Shown: positions 22,917-32,182, counted from the stretch's first letter. The stretch: DNA of 50,986 nt from Candidatus Saccharimonadota bacterium (GCA_017431955.1 JAFRKC010000004.1:1-50986), one strand, 5' to 3'. Notes: generated by a model not told the origin, from the sequence alone. Numbers and translations are program-made.

Positions 22917-23671
22917 TAGCGAACCTCCTTTTTTATGGTGCGTTTGCTACGCGTATCAGAGACAATTTTGCCATCGACAATGCGGATTTGGCGATTACAG
23001 AGAGCGGCAAGGTCTTCATCGTGAGTAACGATAATAAGCGTAGTTCCCTTTTTGTTTAGCTCAAAAAGAAGATCAACGATCTTTTTGCCGGTGCCACTGT
23101 CTAGATTACCGGTCGGCTCGTCAGCAAAGATGACTTTAGGATTATTAACAATAGCGCGGGCAATACAAACGCGCTGTTTTTGACCGCCAGAAAGATTGAT
23201 GGATTTATCCTTGGCCTTACTTTCTAGATCAACCACTTCTAGGGCAGAGAGAGCAATTTTTTTGCGTTTAAAACGGCTAGTTTTGGCGATCTTTAATGGT
23301 AAAAGTACGTTTTCCAACACGGTGTCGTGGCTATTCATGAAGAATTGTTGGAAAACAAAGCCAAAATATTTGTTGCGAAGATGATTGACTCTTCGCCCTT
23401 TTAATTTAGTGGAATTGATACCAAAAACCTTGACCGAGCCAGAGGTTGGTTTGTCGAGCAAGGCCATCAGGTGCATCAAAGTAGATTTACCGGAGCCAGA
23501 TTTGCCGATAATTGCGACCGATTCGCCGTGATAAATTTTAAGATTGACGTCCTCCAAGGCATTAAAAGCAGTGCTTTTTCTACCATAAACTTTAGAGAGA
23601 TTTTTGACCTCAATTACTGGGACGGTGGCAGCAATATTTTTTGAGGCAACCCCAACTTTAGCACTATTCAT
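22916..23671 (-). CDS. ABC transporter ATPase (MacB/LolD type)
   Basis: Residues about 20-240 form an ABC ATPase: IGKSGSGKST (Walker A), FVFQQFFM (Q-loop), LSGGQKQRVCIARAI (signature), VIFADEPTGNLDSGTG (Walker B and D-loop) and IIVTHDEDLA (H-loop). The NLDS pattern is typical of the MacB/LolD branch. A poorly conserved 19-residue N-terminal extension is present. TGC-TAAGAT (-10, 23679-23684) ends seven bases before ATG, so the mRNA is probably leaderless. It is translationally coupled to the permease. Confidence 0.93.
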   Translation of the reverse strand: MNSAKVGVASKNIAATVPVIEVKNLSKVYGRKSTAFNALEDVNLKIYHGESVAIIGKSGSGKSTLMHLMALLDKPTSGSVKVFGINSTKLKGRRVNHLRNKYFGFVFQQFFMNSHDTVLENVLLPLKIAKTSRFKRKKIALSALEVVDLESKAKDKSINLSGGQKQRVCIARAIVNNPKVIFADEPTGNLDSGTGKKIVDLLFELNKKGTTLIIVTHDEDLAALCNRQIRIVDGKIVSDTRSKRTIKKEVR

Positions 23672-23707
23672 AAGTACTATCTTAGCATAAAGTTGGGGTT
23701 AAATTAA

Positions 23708-25807
23708 TTATTTGGAATTGCGTTTTTCGATGATTTCTTGGGCTACGTTTGGTGGTACTTCTTCGTAAGCGAAGAGTTCCATGGTAGAAGCAGCACGACC
23801 TTGTGACATAGAGCGAAGATCAGAGGTGTAACCAAAGAGGTTAGCAAGTGGACAGAAGGCGCGGATGACTTTGGAACCACCGGAAAGGTCTTCCATTTCG
23901 TCGATGCGGCCACGGCGAGCGTTGATATCACCGATCACATCACCCATGAATTCTTCTGGGGTGGTGATTTCCATCTTCATAACAGGCTCAAGGAGCACTG
24001 GGTTAGCTTTCTTGATACCTTCGCGAGTTGCAAGAGCACCAGCCAAGGTGAAGGCGAGCTCGGAAGAGTCGACATCGTGGTAAGAACCATCGTAAAGGGT
24101 AGCCTTGACGTCTACTACTGGGTAGCCGGCAATAACACCACCAGCGAGAGTGTCTTCGACACCTTTTTGAACTGGTTTGCGATATTCCTGAGGGACCACA
24201 CCACCTTTAATTTGGTCGATAAATTCAAAGCCTTTACCAGCTTCGTTTGGCTCAAATTTGATCCAAACATCACCGTATTGACCACGGCCACCGGATTGTT
24301 TGATGTGTTTACCTTGAGCTTCGGCAGTGCCGCGGATAGTTTCACGGTAAGCAACTTGTGGAGCACCGGTGTTGGCTTCAACGTTGTGCTCGCGTTTCAA
24401 GCGGTCGATAATGATTTCGAGATGAAGCTCGCCCATACCAGAAATGATGGTTTGGCCAGTTTCTTCATCAGTATGAACACGGAAGGTTGGGTCTTCTTCA
24501 GCCATCTTGGAAAGACCAAGAGCCATTTTTTCTTGGTCGGCTTTGGTTTTTGGCTCAACAGCGATAGATACTGGTGGATCTGGGAATTCGATAGATTCGA
24601 GATGAATTGGATGAGCTGGATCACAGATGGTAGTACCAGTAGTGGTGTCTTTGAGACCAACCACGGCGGCGATGTCGCCAGCGCCAACTTCGTTGATATC
24701 TTCGCGTTTATCAGCAAACATACGAACGATACGGCCGACACGCTCTTTGTTGCCGGTAGTAGCGTTTAAGATGTATGAACCAGATTCGAGTTTACCAGCG
24801 TAAACGCGGATAAAGATTAATTTACCTACGAATGGGTCGGATGCAATCTTGAATGCGAGAGCAGTGAGTGGCTCTTTGTCGTCGGCTTTGCGGACGATTT
24901 CGTCGCCAGTCTTTGGATTAGTACCAACAATTTGGCCAAGATCACGATCGAGTGGAGATGGAAGATAATCGGTGATAAGATCGAGAACTTTTTCGACTAC
25001 CACACCACGGCCATCACCACCGGTGACGAGGAAGAAATCGCCATCAAGGACACGTTTACGAAGAGCAGCTTTGAGCTCTTCGGTAGAGATAGCCTCTTCG
25101 CCTTCACTGAAGTATTTCTCCATCAATTTTTCGTCGGCTGCAACAGCTTCTTCAACGAGAATGGCACGGGCATTTTTAGCTTTTTCGACCATGTCGGCTG
25201 GAATTTCGCCAACGGTGAGCTCGTGATCGGCGTAATCTTTGTAGGTGTAAGCTTTCATGTCGATAAGGTCGACTACGCCGCAGATATCTTTTTCGAAACC
25301 AATTGGAAGGTGGATAGCAACGGCGTTTTTAGACAAACGTTTGTGGATACTATCAAGAGATTTGTAGAAATCGCCACCAATTTGGTTGATTTTGTTGACG
25401 AAGCAAATACGAGGCACGCCGTATTTAGTAGCTTGGCGCCAAACGGTTTCGGACTGAGCTTCAACACCCATCTTGCCGTCGAAGACTACAACTGCGCCGT
25501 CGAGCACGCGGAGAGAACGCTCCACCTCGGCGGTAAAGTCGATGTGACCCGGGGTATCGATGATGTTAATTTTGTGGCCTTTCCAGTAAGCGGTAACAGC
25601 GGCGGAAGTAATGGTAATACCACGTTCCTTTTCCTGCTCCATCCAGTCGGTGGTTGCACCACCGGTGTCGCCTTTCACGAGATCGATTTTGTGCTTGAGG
25701 CCGGTGCGATAAAGAATCGCCTCGGAAGTTGTAGTTTTACCGGCGTCGATATGAGCAATGATACCGATGTTGCGGAATTTTGATAGGTCTTTGATTTCTT
25801 GTGCCAT
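23708..25807 (-). CDS. fusA: Elongation factor G
   Basis: The 699-residue protein spans all five EF-G domains. AHIDAGKT (18-25), RGITITSAA and DTPGHIDF are canonical. The G4 motif reads [12 protein letters not shown], that is NKxN where nearly all translational GTPases have NKxD. The rest, including the GGRGQYGDV segment and the domain IV loop, looks normal. EF-G drives ribosome translocation. AAGGATACAA before ATG is the ribosome site; the gene is not leaderless. No terminator is seen between its stop and the ABC ATPase promoter. Confidence 0.97.
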   Translation of the reverse strand: MAQEIKDLSKFRNIGIIAHIDAGKTTTSEAILYRTGLKHKIDLVKGDTGGATTDWMEQEKERGITITSAAVTAYWKGHKINIIDTPGHIDFTAEVERSLRVLDGAVVVFDGKMGVEAQSETVWRQATKYGVPRICFVNKINQIGGDFYKSLDSIHKRLSKNAVAIHLPIGFEKDICGVVDLIDMKAYTYKDYADHELTVGEIPADMVEKAKNARAILVEEAVAADEKLMEKYFSEGEEAISTEELKAALRKRVLDGDFFLVTGGDGRGVVVEKVLDLITDYLPSPLDRDLGQIVGTNPKTGDEIVRKADDKEPLTALAFKIASDPFVGKLIFIRVYAGKLESGSYILNATTGNKERVGRIVRMFADKREDINEVGAGDIAAVVGLKDTTTGTTICDPAHPIHLESIEFPDPPVSIAVEPKTKADQEKMALGLSKMAEEDPTFRVHTDEETGQTIISGMGELHLEIIIDRLKREHNVEANTGAPQVAYRETIRGTAEAQGKHIKQSGGRGQYGDVWIKFEPNEAGKGFEFIDQIKGGVVPQEYRKPVQKGVEDTLAGGVIAGYPVVDVKATLYDGSYHDVDSSELAFTLAGALATREGIKKANPVLLEPVMKMEITTPEEFMGDVIGDINARRGRIDEMEDLSGGSKVIRAFCPLANLFGYTSDLRSMSQGRAASTMELFAYEEVPPNVAQEIIEKRNSK

Positions 25808-25890
25808 TTGTATCCTTAATTAATTTTTTAGACAATAAAAATAAGTCGAGAATTATTTTAGCACGAATTTAATCTGATGGCAAGAAAAAA

Positions 25891-25909
25891 CCCACAGCTT
25901 TGCTGTGGG
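25891..25909 (-). terminator. Terminator of the small gene at 25923
   Basis: CCCACAGC-TTT-GCTGTGGG with a T run on the minus strand side (25885-25890). Confidence 0.85.
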
Positions 25910-25922
25910 TGGATAATATGCG

Positions 25923-26198
25923 TTAAATAGATAGTGTGCCAGTCCTGGTCTTTGTGTTATAAAAAACTCTGAAACTTTGCCCTTTATACTCTCCATTTGT
26001 GACGAAACCGTCAATGACGGTCGAGATTTCATCGAGACGCATATTCGTAATGTAGGCGTTGATGGTGACATTGTCATCATTAAGGTCAAAGGTAACATTA
26101 GGTTGTGTTCCTTTTTTTATTTCATTTCGAATATCGGCCAGACTTTCAAAAGTTGGTCCGTTATCGATATGAAAAATTTTGTATGACTTCGTGTTCAT
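25923..26198 (-). CDS. Small conserved-looking protein of unknown function
   Basis: The 91-residue soluble protein, MNTKSYKIFHIDNGPTFES..., has alternating beta and helix character with a central DLNDDNVTINAYITNMRLDEI stretch and no Cys. GAGAGGAGAGATGAT before ATG is the ribosome site. It is a single-gene unit with its own promoter (minus strand, TTGACT 26295-26300, TATAAT 26272-26277), a hairpin-rich leader and a terminator, which argues that it is real. No family recognised. Confidence 0.7.
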   Translation of the reverse strand: MNTKSYKIFHIDNGPTFESLADIRNEIKKGTQPNVTFDLNDDNVTINAYITNMRLDEISTVIDGFVTNGEYKGQSFRVFYNTKTRTGTLSI

Positions 26199-26300
26199 AT
26201 CATCTCTCCTCTCAAGGTACTCTAGTCCAACAAAAAGCTGAACTAGGCAAAAGACTACTGCCTACGCCTTTATTATATCACACTTTATCTAAAAAGTCAA
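26199..26300 (-). promoter_or_regulatory. Promoter and hairpin leader of the 25923 gene
   Basis: TTGACT, 17 bases, TGA-TATAAT on the minus strand; the -35 overlaps the end of pgk. The leader holds TAGGCA...TGCCTA and TAGTTC...GGACTA hairpins before the ribosome site. The promoter core resembles P1 at 1214-1242 (shared AAAGTGTGATATAAT). Confidence 0.6.
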
Positions 26301-27376
26301 TCTTTGTTTTCGAGAGCGTCAAGACCAGGGAGGCTGTTCCCTGATAGATATTCTAGAGCAGCGCCGCCACCAGTAGAAAGAAGTGTAAATTTGAGGTCAT
26401 TATATTCGGTAATGAGATTTTCGCAGAAACCAGTAGTATCGCCGCCACAAATGATAGAAGTAATATTCGGATTTTCACCTAAAGTTTTGGCAAAGATGGT
26501 GGAAGAAGTGGCGTAGGCTGGGTCTTCGGCTTTACCTAGCAAGCCGTTCCAGAGCACAGTTTTGGAATTTTTGGCAGTTTCAGCAAAACGATGGGTGGAA
26601 AGCGGACCGCAGTCTAGCTTGGCACCAGTGCTGTCCTCGTCGAAATCTTCGGCAATGTAGATTTTGTCGCTGTCTTTTTCGACAGCACCATCGGCAGCGA
26701 TTTTACCACCAACGCAAATGGCGTCGGCTTTGTCTTTGAAGACTTCGATCAAAGGAGCTTTGTCGTCGACTTTGGCGCCGCCGAGCATAAGCATCAGTGG
26801 CCTCTCTGGATTGTTAAGCACCTCAGAAAGAGCGGAAATTTCTTTCTCTAGCAAGAAACCGGCAACGGATGGGAGACAATTAGTGATAGCGTCGGTGGAA
26901 GCGTGAGCGCGGTGCACCACGGCAAAACCATCTTGGACAAAAACATCGGCATGGGTAGATTCAAAAATTTCTCTGGCAAAATCTTCGGAGTTCTTCTCTT
27001 CGCCAGGATAAAAACGAAGATTTTCGAGCACAATAATGCCGCCCTCGGGGGCTTTTTCGATAGCTTCTTCGACGTCTGGGCCAGAAACGTCATCCACGAA
27101 GTTAACCTTGGCATCTGGCATGAGCTCGGCGAGTTTGTCGGCGGCTGGTTTTAGAGACATTTCAGGATTTTTTTGGCCTTCTGGGCGACCGAGGTGCGAA
27201 ATAATAATGATGCGCCTAGCGCCTTCTTTTTTGAGATATTCTAGAGTTGGAAGGCTAGCCTTGATGCGCAAGTCGCTGGTGATTTTACCGTCTTTCATTG
27301 GGACGTTGTAGTCGGTGCGAACGAGGACAATTTTGCTTTTAACATCAATATCTTTGACGGTTTTTTTAGTGAACAT
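26297..27376 (-). CDS. pgk: Phosphoglycerate kinase
   Basis: The 359-residue PGK is shorter than the usual 390-400. It carries VRTDYNVPMKDGKI, ISHLGRPEG, the LMLGGAKVDDK hinge and an ICGGDTTGF nucleotide loop followed by STGGGAALEYLSG. It makes ATP and 3-phosphoglycerate in lower glycolysis. GAAAGGAAGTC precedes ATG 27376, only ten bases after pyruvate kinase, so the two form an operon led by pyk. Confidence 0.97.
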   Translation of the reverse strand: MFTKKTVKDIDVKSKIVLVRTDYNVPMKDGKITSDLRIKASLPTLEYLKKEGARRIIIISHLGRPEGQKNPEMSLKPAADKLAELMPDAKVNFVDDVSGPDVEEAIEKAPEGGIIVLENLRFYPGEEKNSEDFAREIFESTHADVFVQDGFAVVHRAHASTDAITNCLPSVAGFLLEKEISALSEVLNNPERPLMLMLGGAKVDDKAPLIEVFKDKADAICVGGKIAADGAVEKDSDKIYIAEDFDEDSTGAKLDCGPLSTHRFAETAKNSKTVLWNGLLGKAEDPAYATSSTIFAKTLGENPNITSIICGGDTTGFCENLITEYNDLKFTLLSTGGGAALEYLSGNSLPGLDALENKD

Positions 27377-27386
27377 GACTTCCTTT

Positions 27387-28820
27387 CTATATTCTGCGGA
27401 TACGGATAGTGTTGGTACCGCTGTTTAAATCTTTAATACCAGAGACGATTACAGCTAGAATTTCGTCACTGCCCTCTTTTGGAATGAGACAACCGGAATT
27501 TTTGAGTTCGTAAACTAGCTTGGCGCCGTAATCTTCGCTGTATGGGCGGACAAAAGCGGAGTTGGCGTAGGTTAGAGCAAGTTGGCCAGCTACGCGAGCG
27601 TTGCTAGTGACGGTAAGGATTGGGAGATCTGGGCGTTTGGCGGCAATCGCGGCGGCGGTAGCACCCATGCCAGTTTGGCAAACAATGATATCGGCATCGA
27701 TTTCTTCAGCGAGTTCGACGGTAGCGCCAGCGATAGCATCGTAAACTTTATCGTCGCCAACCTGTTTGAACTCAAGCGGGGCGACCGTAGAATTATTTTG
27801 CGTATAAAGTATGATGCGCTTCATGGCTTTGACTGCTTCGAGCGGATATTTGCCGTTGGCGGTTTCATCGGAGAGCATCACAGCATCGGCACCTTGAATT
27901 ACGGCGTTAGCAACATCGCTGGCCTCGGCGCGAGTTGGCTCTGGATTTTCTACCATGGAGCCGAGCATCTGGGTGGCCACGATGCAAAGCTTGGCGTGTT
28001 TGCGACAAAGTGCTACGAGTTTGCGCTGAATAATTGGTACAACTTCGGTGCCGGCTTCGACGGCCATATCGCCACGAGCAACCATAATACCATCGGTGGC
28101 CTTAACGATTTCTTCAAGATTTTCGTCGGTTTCGATGGCTTTTTTGGTTTCGATTTTGGCGATAATTTGAGCGTTAGAGCCATGAGAAAGCAAAATTTGG
28201 CGGAGTTTTTCGATATCAGCGGCAGACTGCACAAAGGAGAGCGCGACATAGTCAAAATCTCTCGAAGCGCCGAATTCAATATCGGCCATGTCTTTTTCGG
28301 TGATGATATCGCCACCAAAATCCGTATCAGGAAGATTGATGCCTTTTTTGCTCATGATGTAGCCGTCATTTTCGACTTCGACTTTGATTGCAGTTTTAGA
28401 AATAATTTCGGTAACGTGAGTTTTGACCTTGCCATCAAAGATATAGATCGGTTCGTCTACCTGGGCTTTTTCAGCCAAATTATATTGAACTGGAAGAATA
28501 TTTGAGCCATCATGTTCGGTGATGGCAGAGTCTAAGATGAGTTCATCACCAGCTTTGATATCCATATGGTTGTCTTTAATTTCGCCGAGACGGATTTTTG
28601 GGCCCTGAAGATCCTGCAAAATTGCTACCGAGCGGCCTTTCTTGGCGGCAGCGGCACGAATCCAAGCGATTTGCTGATCGCGTTCCATATAATTGCCATG
28701 CGAAAAGTTAAGACGGCAGCCATTGACGCCCGCCATAATTAAATCTGTAATTTTTTCCTCCGTAAAAACGGCTGGGCCAATTGTGGCCAAAATCTTAGTA
28801 CGCTTAAACAATTTACTCAT
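27387..28820 (-). CDS. pyk: Pyruvate kinase
   Basis: The 477-residue protein has NFSHGNY near the start, LQDLQGPKIRLG, MVARGDMAVEAG, ATQMLGSMVENPEPTRAE and SDETANGKYPLEAV, all standard for pyruvate kinase including the metal and substrate residues. It produces pyruvate and ATP. It is first gene of a pyk-pgk operon. TGC-TAAGAT (-10, 28827-28832) ends six bases before ATG with no ribosome site, so translation probably starts on a leaderless mRNA; pgk downstream has its own Shine-Dalgarno. Confidence 0.97.
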   Translation of the reverse strand: MSKLFKRTKILATIGPAVFTEEKITDLIMAGVNGCRLNFSHGNYMERDQQIAWIRAAAAKKGRSVAILQDLQGPKIRLGEIKDNHMDIKAGDELILDSAITEHDGSNILPVQYNLAEKAQVDEPIYIFDGKVKTHVTEIISKTAIKVEVENDGYIMSKKGINLPDTDFGGDIITEKDMADIEFGASRDFDYVALSFVQSAADIEKLRQILLSHGSNAQIIAKIETKKAIETDENLEEIVKATDGIMVARGDMAVEAGTEVVPIIQRKLVALCRKHAKLCIVATQMLGSMVENPEPTRAEASDVANAVIQGADAVMLSDETANGKYPLEAVKAMKRIILYTQNNSTVAPLEFKQVGDDKVYDAIAGATVELAEEIDADIIVCQTGMGATAAAIAAKRPDLPILTVTSNARVAGQLALTYANSAFVRPYSEDYGAKLVYELKNSGCLIPKEGSDEILAVIVSGIKDLNSGTNTIRIRRI

Positions 28821-28890
28821 GCTTTAATCTTAGCACAAAAAGAAAATCTTTGAAAATTATGTTATAATTAAGGAAATTTAGGAGAAAATT

Positions 28891-29592
28891 ATGTCAGGAC
28901 ATAGTAAATGGGCTACAACTAAGCGTCAAAAAGCAGTAGTTGATGCCAAAAGAGGAGCACTTTTTACAAAGATTGGTAACCAAATCGCCATTGCAGCGCG
29001 CGCCGGTACCGATCCAGCCATGAACCCATCTCTTGCAATGGTGCTTGAAAAGGCTCGCCTCGCTAACATGCCAAAGGCCAACATCGAACGCGCGATTGCT
29101 CGCGTGGCTGATAAAAACGCCGCGGCTTTGATTGAAGAAGTCTACGAAGCTTATGGCCCTGGTGGCGTAGGAATTATTATCGAGGTTACTACCGATAATA
29201 AAAACCGCACCATGCCAGAAGTTCGTCATACTTTGGATAAAAACGGTGGCCGCATGGCTGAGCCGGGTTCGGTGATGTTCCAGTTCACTCGAAAAGGCGT
29301 GATTGTGATTTCTGAAAAAGGCGATGACGCCTTGATGGCCGCACTTGATGCCGGCGCTGAAGATGTTTCCGACGAAGAAGATGGTACCGAAATTTACACT
29401 TCCGCTTCCGATTTGATGAAAGTCCGCCAAGCTTTGGTGGATGCCGGATTAACCGTAACTAGCGCCGAGCTCCAGTATATCGCCAATAATGGCATAGCAG
29501 TCGAAGGCGAAACAGGGGAAAAATTAGAAAAATTGCTTGATGCGCTCGATGATTTAGACGACGTTACTGCCGTTCACACTAACGCTGAATAA
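28891..29592 (+). CDS. yebC: YebC/PmpR-family protein
   Basis: The 233-residue protein begins MSGHSKWATTKRQKAVVDAKRG, the family hallmark, and keeps the three-domain YebC length. Family members act as DNA-binding regulators or, in recent work, as factors helping ribosomes at proline stretches. The latter is interesting beside the Pro-rich surface proteins here. TGT-TATAAT lies upstream and TTAGGAGAAAATT precedes ATG. Confidence 0.96.
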   Translation: MSGHSKWATTKRQKAVVDAKRGALFTKIGNQIAIAARAGTDPAMNPSLAMVLEKARLANMPKANIERAIARVADKNAAALIEEVYEAYGPGGVGIIIEVTTDNKNRTMPEVRHTLDKNGGRMAEPGSVMFQFTRKGVIVISEKGDDALMAALDAGAEDVSDEEDGTEIYTSASDLMKVRQALVDAGLTVTSAELQYIANNGIAVEGETGEKLEKLLDALDDLDDVTAVHTNAE

Positions 29593-29692
29593 TTTTTACA
29601 AGAAATAGCCAACAAATTGACCGTTTGGTGGCGGATTGTTTTTAGTATAGCACAGTTTGTGTTTTTTGTCAAGATATGTTAAAATTTCCCTT

Positions 29693-29779
29693 GGAAGGGT
29701 GGCCGAGTGGTTGATGGCACTGGTCTTGAAAACCAGCAAGTTAATAGCTTCGCAGGTTCGAATCCTGTCCCTTCCGCCA
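29693..29779 (+). tRNA. tRNA-Ser(UGA)
   Basis: The acceptor GGAAGGG pairs with CCCTTCC, the anticodon loop is CTTGAAA (UGA), a long variable arm is present as expected for class II tRNA, the T arm reads GGTTCGAATCC, and CCA is encoded. Length is 87 bases. Confidence 0.97.
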
Positions 29780-29911
29780 GGAAGTATTGGAAAATATCCC
29801 GTAGGGATATTTTTTGATACTTCTTCGATAGAAGAAGCAGGATCCGAGCCAGATTCGACGCCCCCTTGGGACGGCGAAGGCGCAAAGCGCCTAATCCTGT
29901 CCCTTCCGCCA
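29761..29911 (+). repeat. Direct repeat of the tRNA-Ser 3' end
   Basis: AATCCTGTCCCTTCCGCCA occurs at 29761-29779 (in the tRNA) and again at 29893-29911. The 113 bases between contain a terminator but no gene. This is the pattern left by site-specific integration at a tRNA 3' end followed by loss of the cargo, or by partial tRNA duplication. Confidence 0.75.
29791..29815 (+). terminator. First terminator after tRNA-Ser
   Basis: AAATATCCC-GTA-GGGATATTTTTT, nested inside a wider GAAGTAT...ATACTTC pairing. Confidence 0.8.
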
Positions 29912-29917
29912 AAATGC

Positions 29918-29937
29918 AAGCAAGAGCTTGCTTTTTT
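29918..29937 (+). terminator. Second terminator after the tRNA-Ser repeat
   Basis: AAGCAAG-AG-CTTGCTT followed by TTTT. It lies just past the second copy of the tRNA 3' end. Confidence 0.75.
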
Positions 29938-29941
29938 GTTT

Positions 29942-30616
29942 CTAATACGAACGGTAATAATATGGATTACTTGTGGTTTTGGTAGTAGAAGGCGTAGAAG
30001 TTGCTCTGGTTAGATACATGAAGAAATAAAATACATCATACACTGCGGCTATGCAACACCATACTTTAAAACATGTGTGTTTGTTTAAACTTTGTTTAGT
30101 TGGGTTTCCTTCAAGAACGCTAATCATATCTGCTTTCCACTGCGCGCAACACGCTATCATTACAATTAAACCAAAACAGTTAGCGGTAGCAAAAAAGCCT
30201 TTTTTGAAATTTATGTCTTTTACTTCAGTATTTTTTAGGTATTCTTCATCACTAATATCATTAAGAAACTTAAAACTGCAAAAGCTGGCAATTATTGGCC
30301 CTATGATGGTGAACCTTAATAATATGCCCACAAAGACACCAAGCCCAGCACCTTTGCCGGATCTTATTTCTTCTATTCTGTCCCGCAATTCTTTTTTGAC
30401 TGCATCCTTTTTTGCTCTTTTTTCCTCTATCTCGACATTGGCGGAATAAAGGCTGATTAGGTCTATGTATTTTCGGGGCACGTTTTTCGTTATAATTTCG
30501 TCTGTTTCCGTATTAATACGCACTATTTTATCGTCATTGAATACATATCTAGTAATTTTCTTCCCATTTTCTGTGACTATTTTTGCGTCTTCAATTTTTA
30601 AAATTTTCCCCATCAT
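29942..30616 (-). CDS. Membrane protein with three predicted spans
   Basis: About 75 N-terminal residues form a soluble beta-like part (KITRYVFNDDKIVRINTETDEII). A charged helix (EEKRAKKDAVKKELRDRIEEI) and three hydrophobic segments (about residues 92-115, 143-162 and 184-203) follow, then a Ser/Thr/Tyr-rich tail. Four Cys lie in or near the last two segments. AAGGAAGGATC precedes ATG 30613/30616. No family recognised. Confidence 0.65.
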   Translation of the reverse strand: MMGKILKIEDAKIVTENGKKITRYVFNDDKIVRINTETDEIITKNVPRKYIDLISLYSANVEIEEKRAKKDAVKKELRDRIEEIRSGKGAGLGVFVGILLRFTIIGPIIASFCSFKFLNDISDEEYLKNTEVKDINFKKGFFATANCFGLIVMIACCAQWKADMISVLEGNPTKQSLNKHTCFKVWCCIAAVYDVFYFFMYLTRATSTPSTTKTTSNPYYYRSY

Positions 30617-30746
30617 GATCCTTCCTTATTGTCCAATATAAATAAGTTGTTTTCATTATATCATAAGATGCGTCGGTGGATCGTCTTGCTATTTTGGATG
30701 GCATCGTTTATTATATTTATATATAAACATAAGAGGAATATTAAAG

Positions 30747-31667
30747 ATGGACGAAAATCCTATTAATCCAAATGATGCCCCTAACCCAGAAGCTCCAATT
30801 GAGCCAAACGAGCCGATCGTGGAGTCAGAAGCGGTTGAGCCAGAGGTGACGGAGCCGGAAACTACGCCAGTATCTGAGCCGATTTCTATACCAGTCACAG
30901 AGCCAGATTCGGAACCAGAACCAATTGCAAAACCGGAACCAACTCCGGAGCCCGTAGCACCAGAGCCAATCGCAGAGCCATTTCCGGAACCAGAACCAAC
31001 ACCAGCGCCAGAACCAATGATGACCGCCACACCGGAACCAATGCAACCAATGGAACAATTTCCGCAAAAGAAAAAACATACTGGGGTTATTATTGGTATA
31101 GTCATCGCTTTGCTACTTATCGCAACTGGCGTGGTAATTTGCATTATTTTACTTAATAGCAAGCCTGCAGAAAACAACAACGCAAATAAGCCGACAAATC
31201 AAACCGTTCAACCAGCGGAAAACGGCAGTACCGGTAAGGATGTTGACGAAGAAGATCTCTCAACCGTTTCATGCACCATGTCTGGCAATACTTGGAACTA
31301 TCTAGCAGAGATTACAATAGATAATAATGAACTAGAGGCCAAGAAAATCGCATATTCGTTTACATTATCTGATGATTACGATCCGAATAGTCTGACCGAT
31401 GAAGAGCAAGAAAATCTAGATACGGCAAGTACATCTTTGATGCAATATGAGGAGTTGACTAAAAATAATGGTCTAACGATGGCCGGTGTGACCTATACTT
31501 CCGAAGGCGAAGCAGGCACGGCTGGTTGGTCTGGAAAAGTTGTAATAGAGCGAGATAAAGTCGAAGATGAAGATATTTTGGAGACCTTCAGTAACCTAGA
31601 TGGCAAGACTGCAGAGGAATACAAAGATTCGGCCAGCGAAGACGGTTTGGTTTGTACGGTAAAATAA
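30747..31667 (+). CDS. Membrane protein with Pro/Glu-rich repeat tail and extracellular domain
   Basis: Residues 1-110 are a Pro-Glu repeat (EPE, EPT and EPI units), then QKKKHTG, one membrane segment (about 114-138), an Asn/Thr linker and a C-terminal domain of about 120 residues (from LSTVSCTMSGNTW) with two Cys and paired strands. The basic cluster before the membrane segment puts the repeat tail in the cytoplasm and the domain outside, the same layout as several other anchored proteins here. AAGAGGAATATTAAAG precedes ATG. Function unknown. Confidence 0.7.
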   Translation: MDENPINPNDAPNPEAPIEPNEPIVESEAVEPEVTEPETTPVSEPISIPVTEPDSEPEPIAKPEPTPEPVAPEPIAEPFPEPEPTPAPEPMMTATPEPMQPMEQFPQKKKHTGVIIGIVIALLLIATGVVICIILLNSKPAENNNANKPTNQTVQPAENGSTGKDVDEEDLSTVSCTMSGNTWNYLAEITIDNNELEAKKIAYSFTLSDDYDPNSLTDEEQENLDTASTSLMQYEELTKNNGLTMAGVTYTSEGEAGTAGWSGKVVIERDKVEDEDILETFSNLDGKTAEEYKDSASEDGLVCTVK

Positions 31668-31683
31668 TGAGACTATAAAAAAT

Positions 31684-31714
31684 GAGCACTCGCTCGCGGG
31701 TGCTTATTTTTTTG
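31684..31714 (+). terminator. Terminator of the 30747 gene
   Basis: GAGCACTCG-CTCG-CGGGTGCTT followed by ATTTTTTT. Confidence 0.8.
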
Positions 31715-31728
31715 GCTTTTTCGCCTTT

Positions 31729-31911
31729 TTAGCGGCGAAACGTCGGGGCATTGGATGCTCTGCGCATAGCCAATGCCCTCTTTTGCCTTTCCATTAGATA
31801 TAATTTGTATTTGTGGGTTTTGTAGAGGAGATGTGAGATAATAATAATCTCTATGCCAGATAAGATTACTAGTGCTAAAGCGATGTCTCCGATATTCATT
31901 TTGTCAAACAT
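31729..31911 (-). CDS. Small single-span membrane protein
   Basis: This 56-60 residue protein has one membrane segment (about residues 8-30 of the longer form), then a basic tail ending RRASNAPTFRR. Starts at 31911 or at MNIGD are both possible. There is no ribosome site; TGC-TATAAC lies nine bases before the first ATG, so it may be leaderless. It overlaps nothing and is weakly supported. Confidence 0.4.
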   Translation of the reverse strand: MFDKMNIGDIALALVILSGIEIIIISHLLYKTHKYKLYLMERQKRALAMRRASNAPTFRR

Positions 31912-32045
31912 ATTTGTTTAGTTATAGCACAAGCGGGTTAAAAAGTCTAGTGTGGTGCAATATTTCTCAAATTGTGATATAATCATTGAGCGTGGTGCTG
32001 TAACCGCTTCGCGGTTTCGACACCTGCGTTCGTTTCTGCTCACTT

Positions 32046-32122
32046 GGTACCGTAGCTCAGATGGTTAGAGCGTGGGACTCATAAGCCCAAGGTCACTGGT
32101 TCGATCCCAGTCGGTACTACCA
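32046..32122 (+). tRNA. tRNA-Met(CAU)
   Basis: GGTACCG pairs with CGGTACT, the D arm is GCTCAGATGGTTAGAGC, the anticodon loop CTCATAA reads CAU, the T arm reads ACTGGTTCGATCCCAGT, and CCA is encoded. The 77-base molecule looks like an elongator Met tRNA; a tRNA-Ile2 with modified C34 cannot be excluded. A hairpin (AACCGC-TTC-GCGGTT) sits in its leader. Confidence 0.93.
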
Positions 32123-32182
32123 CCGTAGGAACTGAATAAAAAGAGAGCTTGGCTCTCTTTTTTGAAGTTCCGCACGGTGGAA
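32121..32182 (+). terminator. Long inverted repeat with terminator after tRNA-Met
   Basis: CCACCGTAGGAACT...AAAAAGAGAGC and GCTCTCTTTTTT...AGTTCCGCACGGTGG form arms of about 29 bases. The inner 11 bases with a T run act as terminator. The outer arms start in the tRNA CCA. Confidence 0.7.

Noticed and set aside
24077..25783. Long open frames antisense to fusA (230 and 283 codons), and similar ones antisense to pyk (27582-28505)
   Set aside because: They mirror highly conserved genes with biased codon use, have no ribosome site or promoter, and encode low-complexity products. Treated as shadows.
30747..31080. Gly/Ser-rich antisense frame (30689-31180) opposite the Pro/Glu repeat gene as a separate gene
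   Set aside because: It is the mirror of the CCA/GAA-rich repeats and has no ribosome site. The sense frame has a promoter-like region, ribosome site and terminator.
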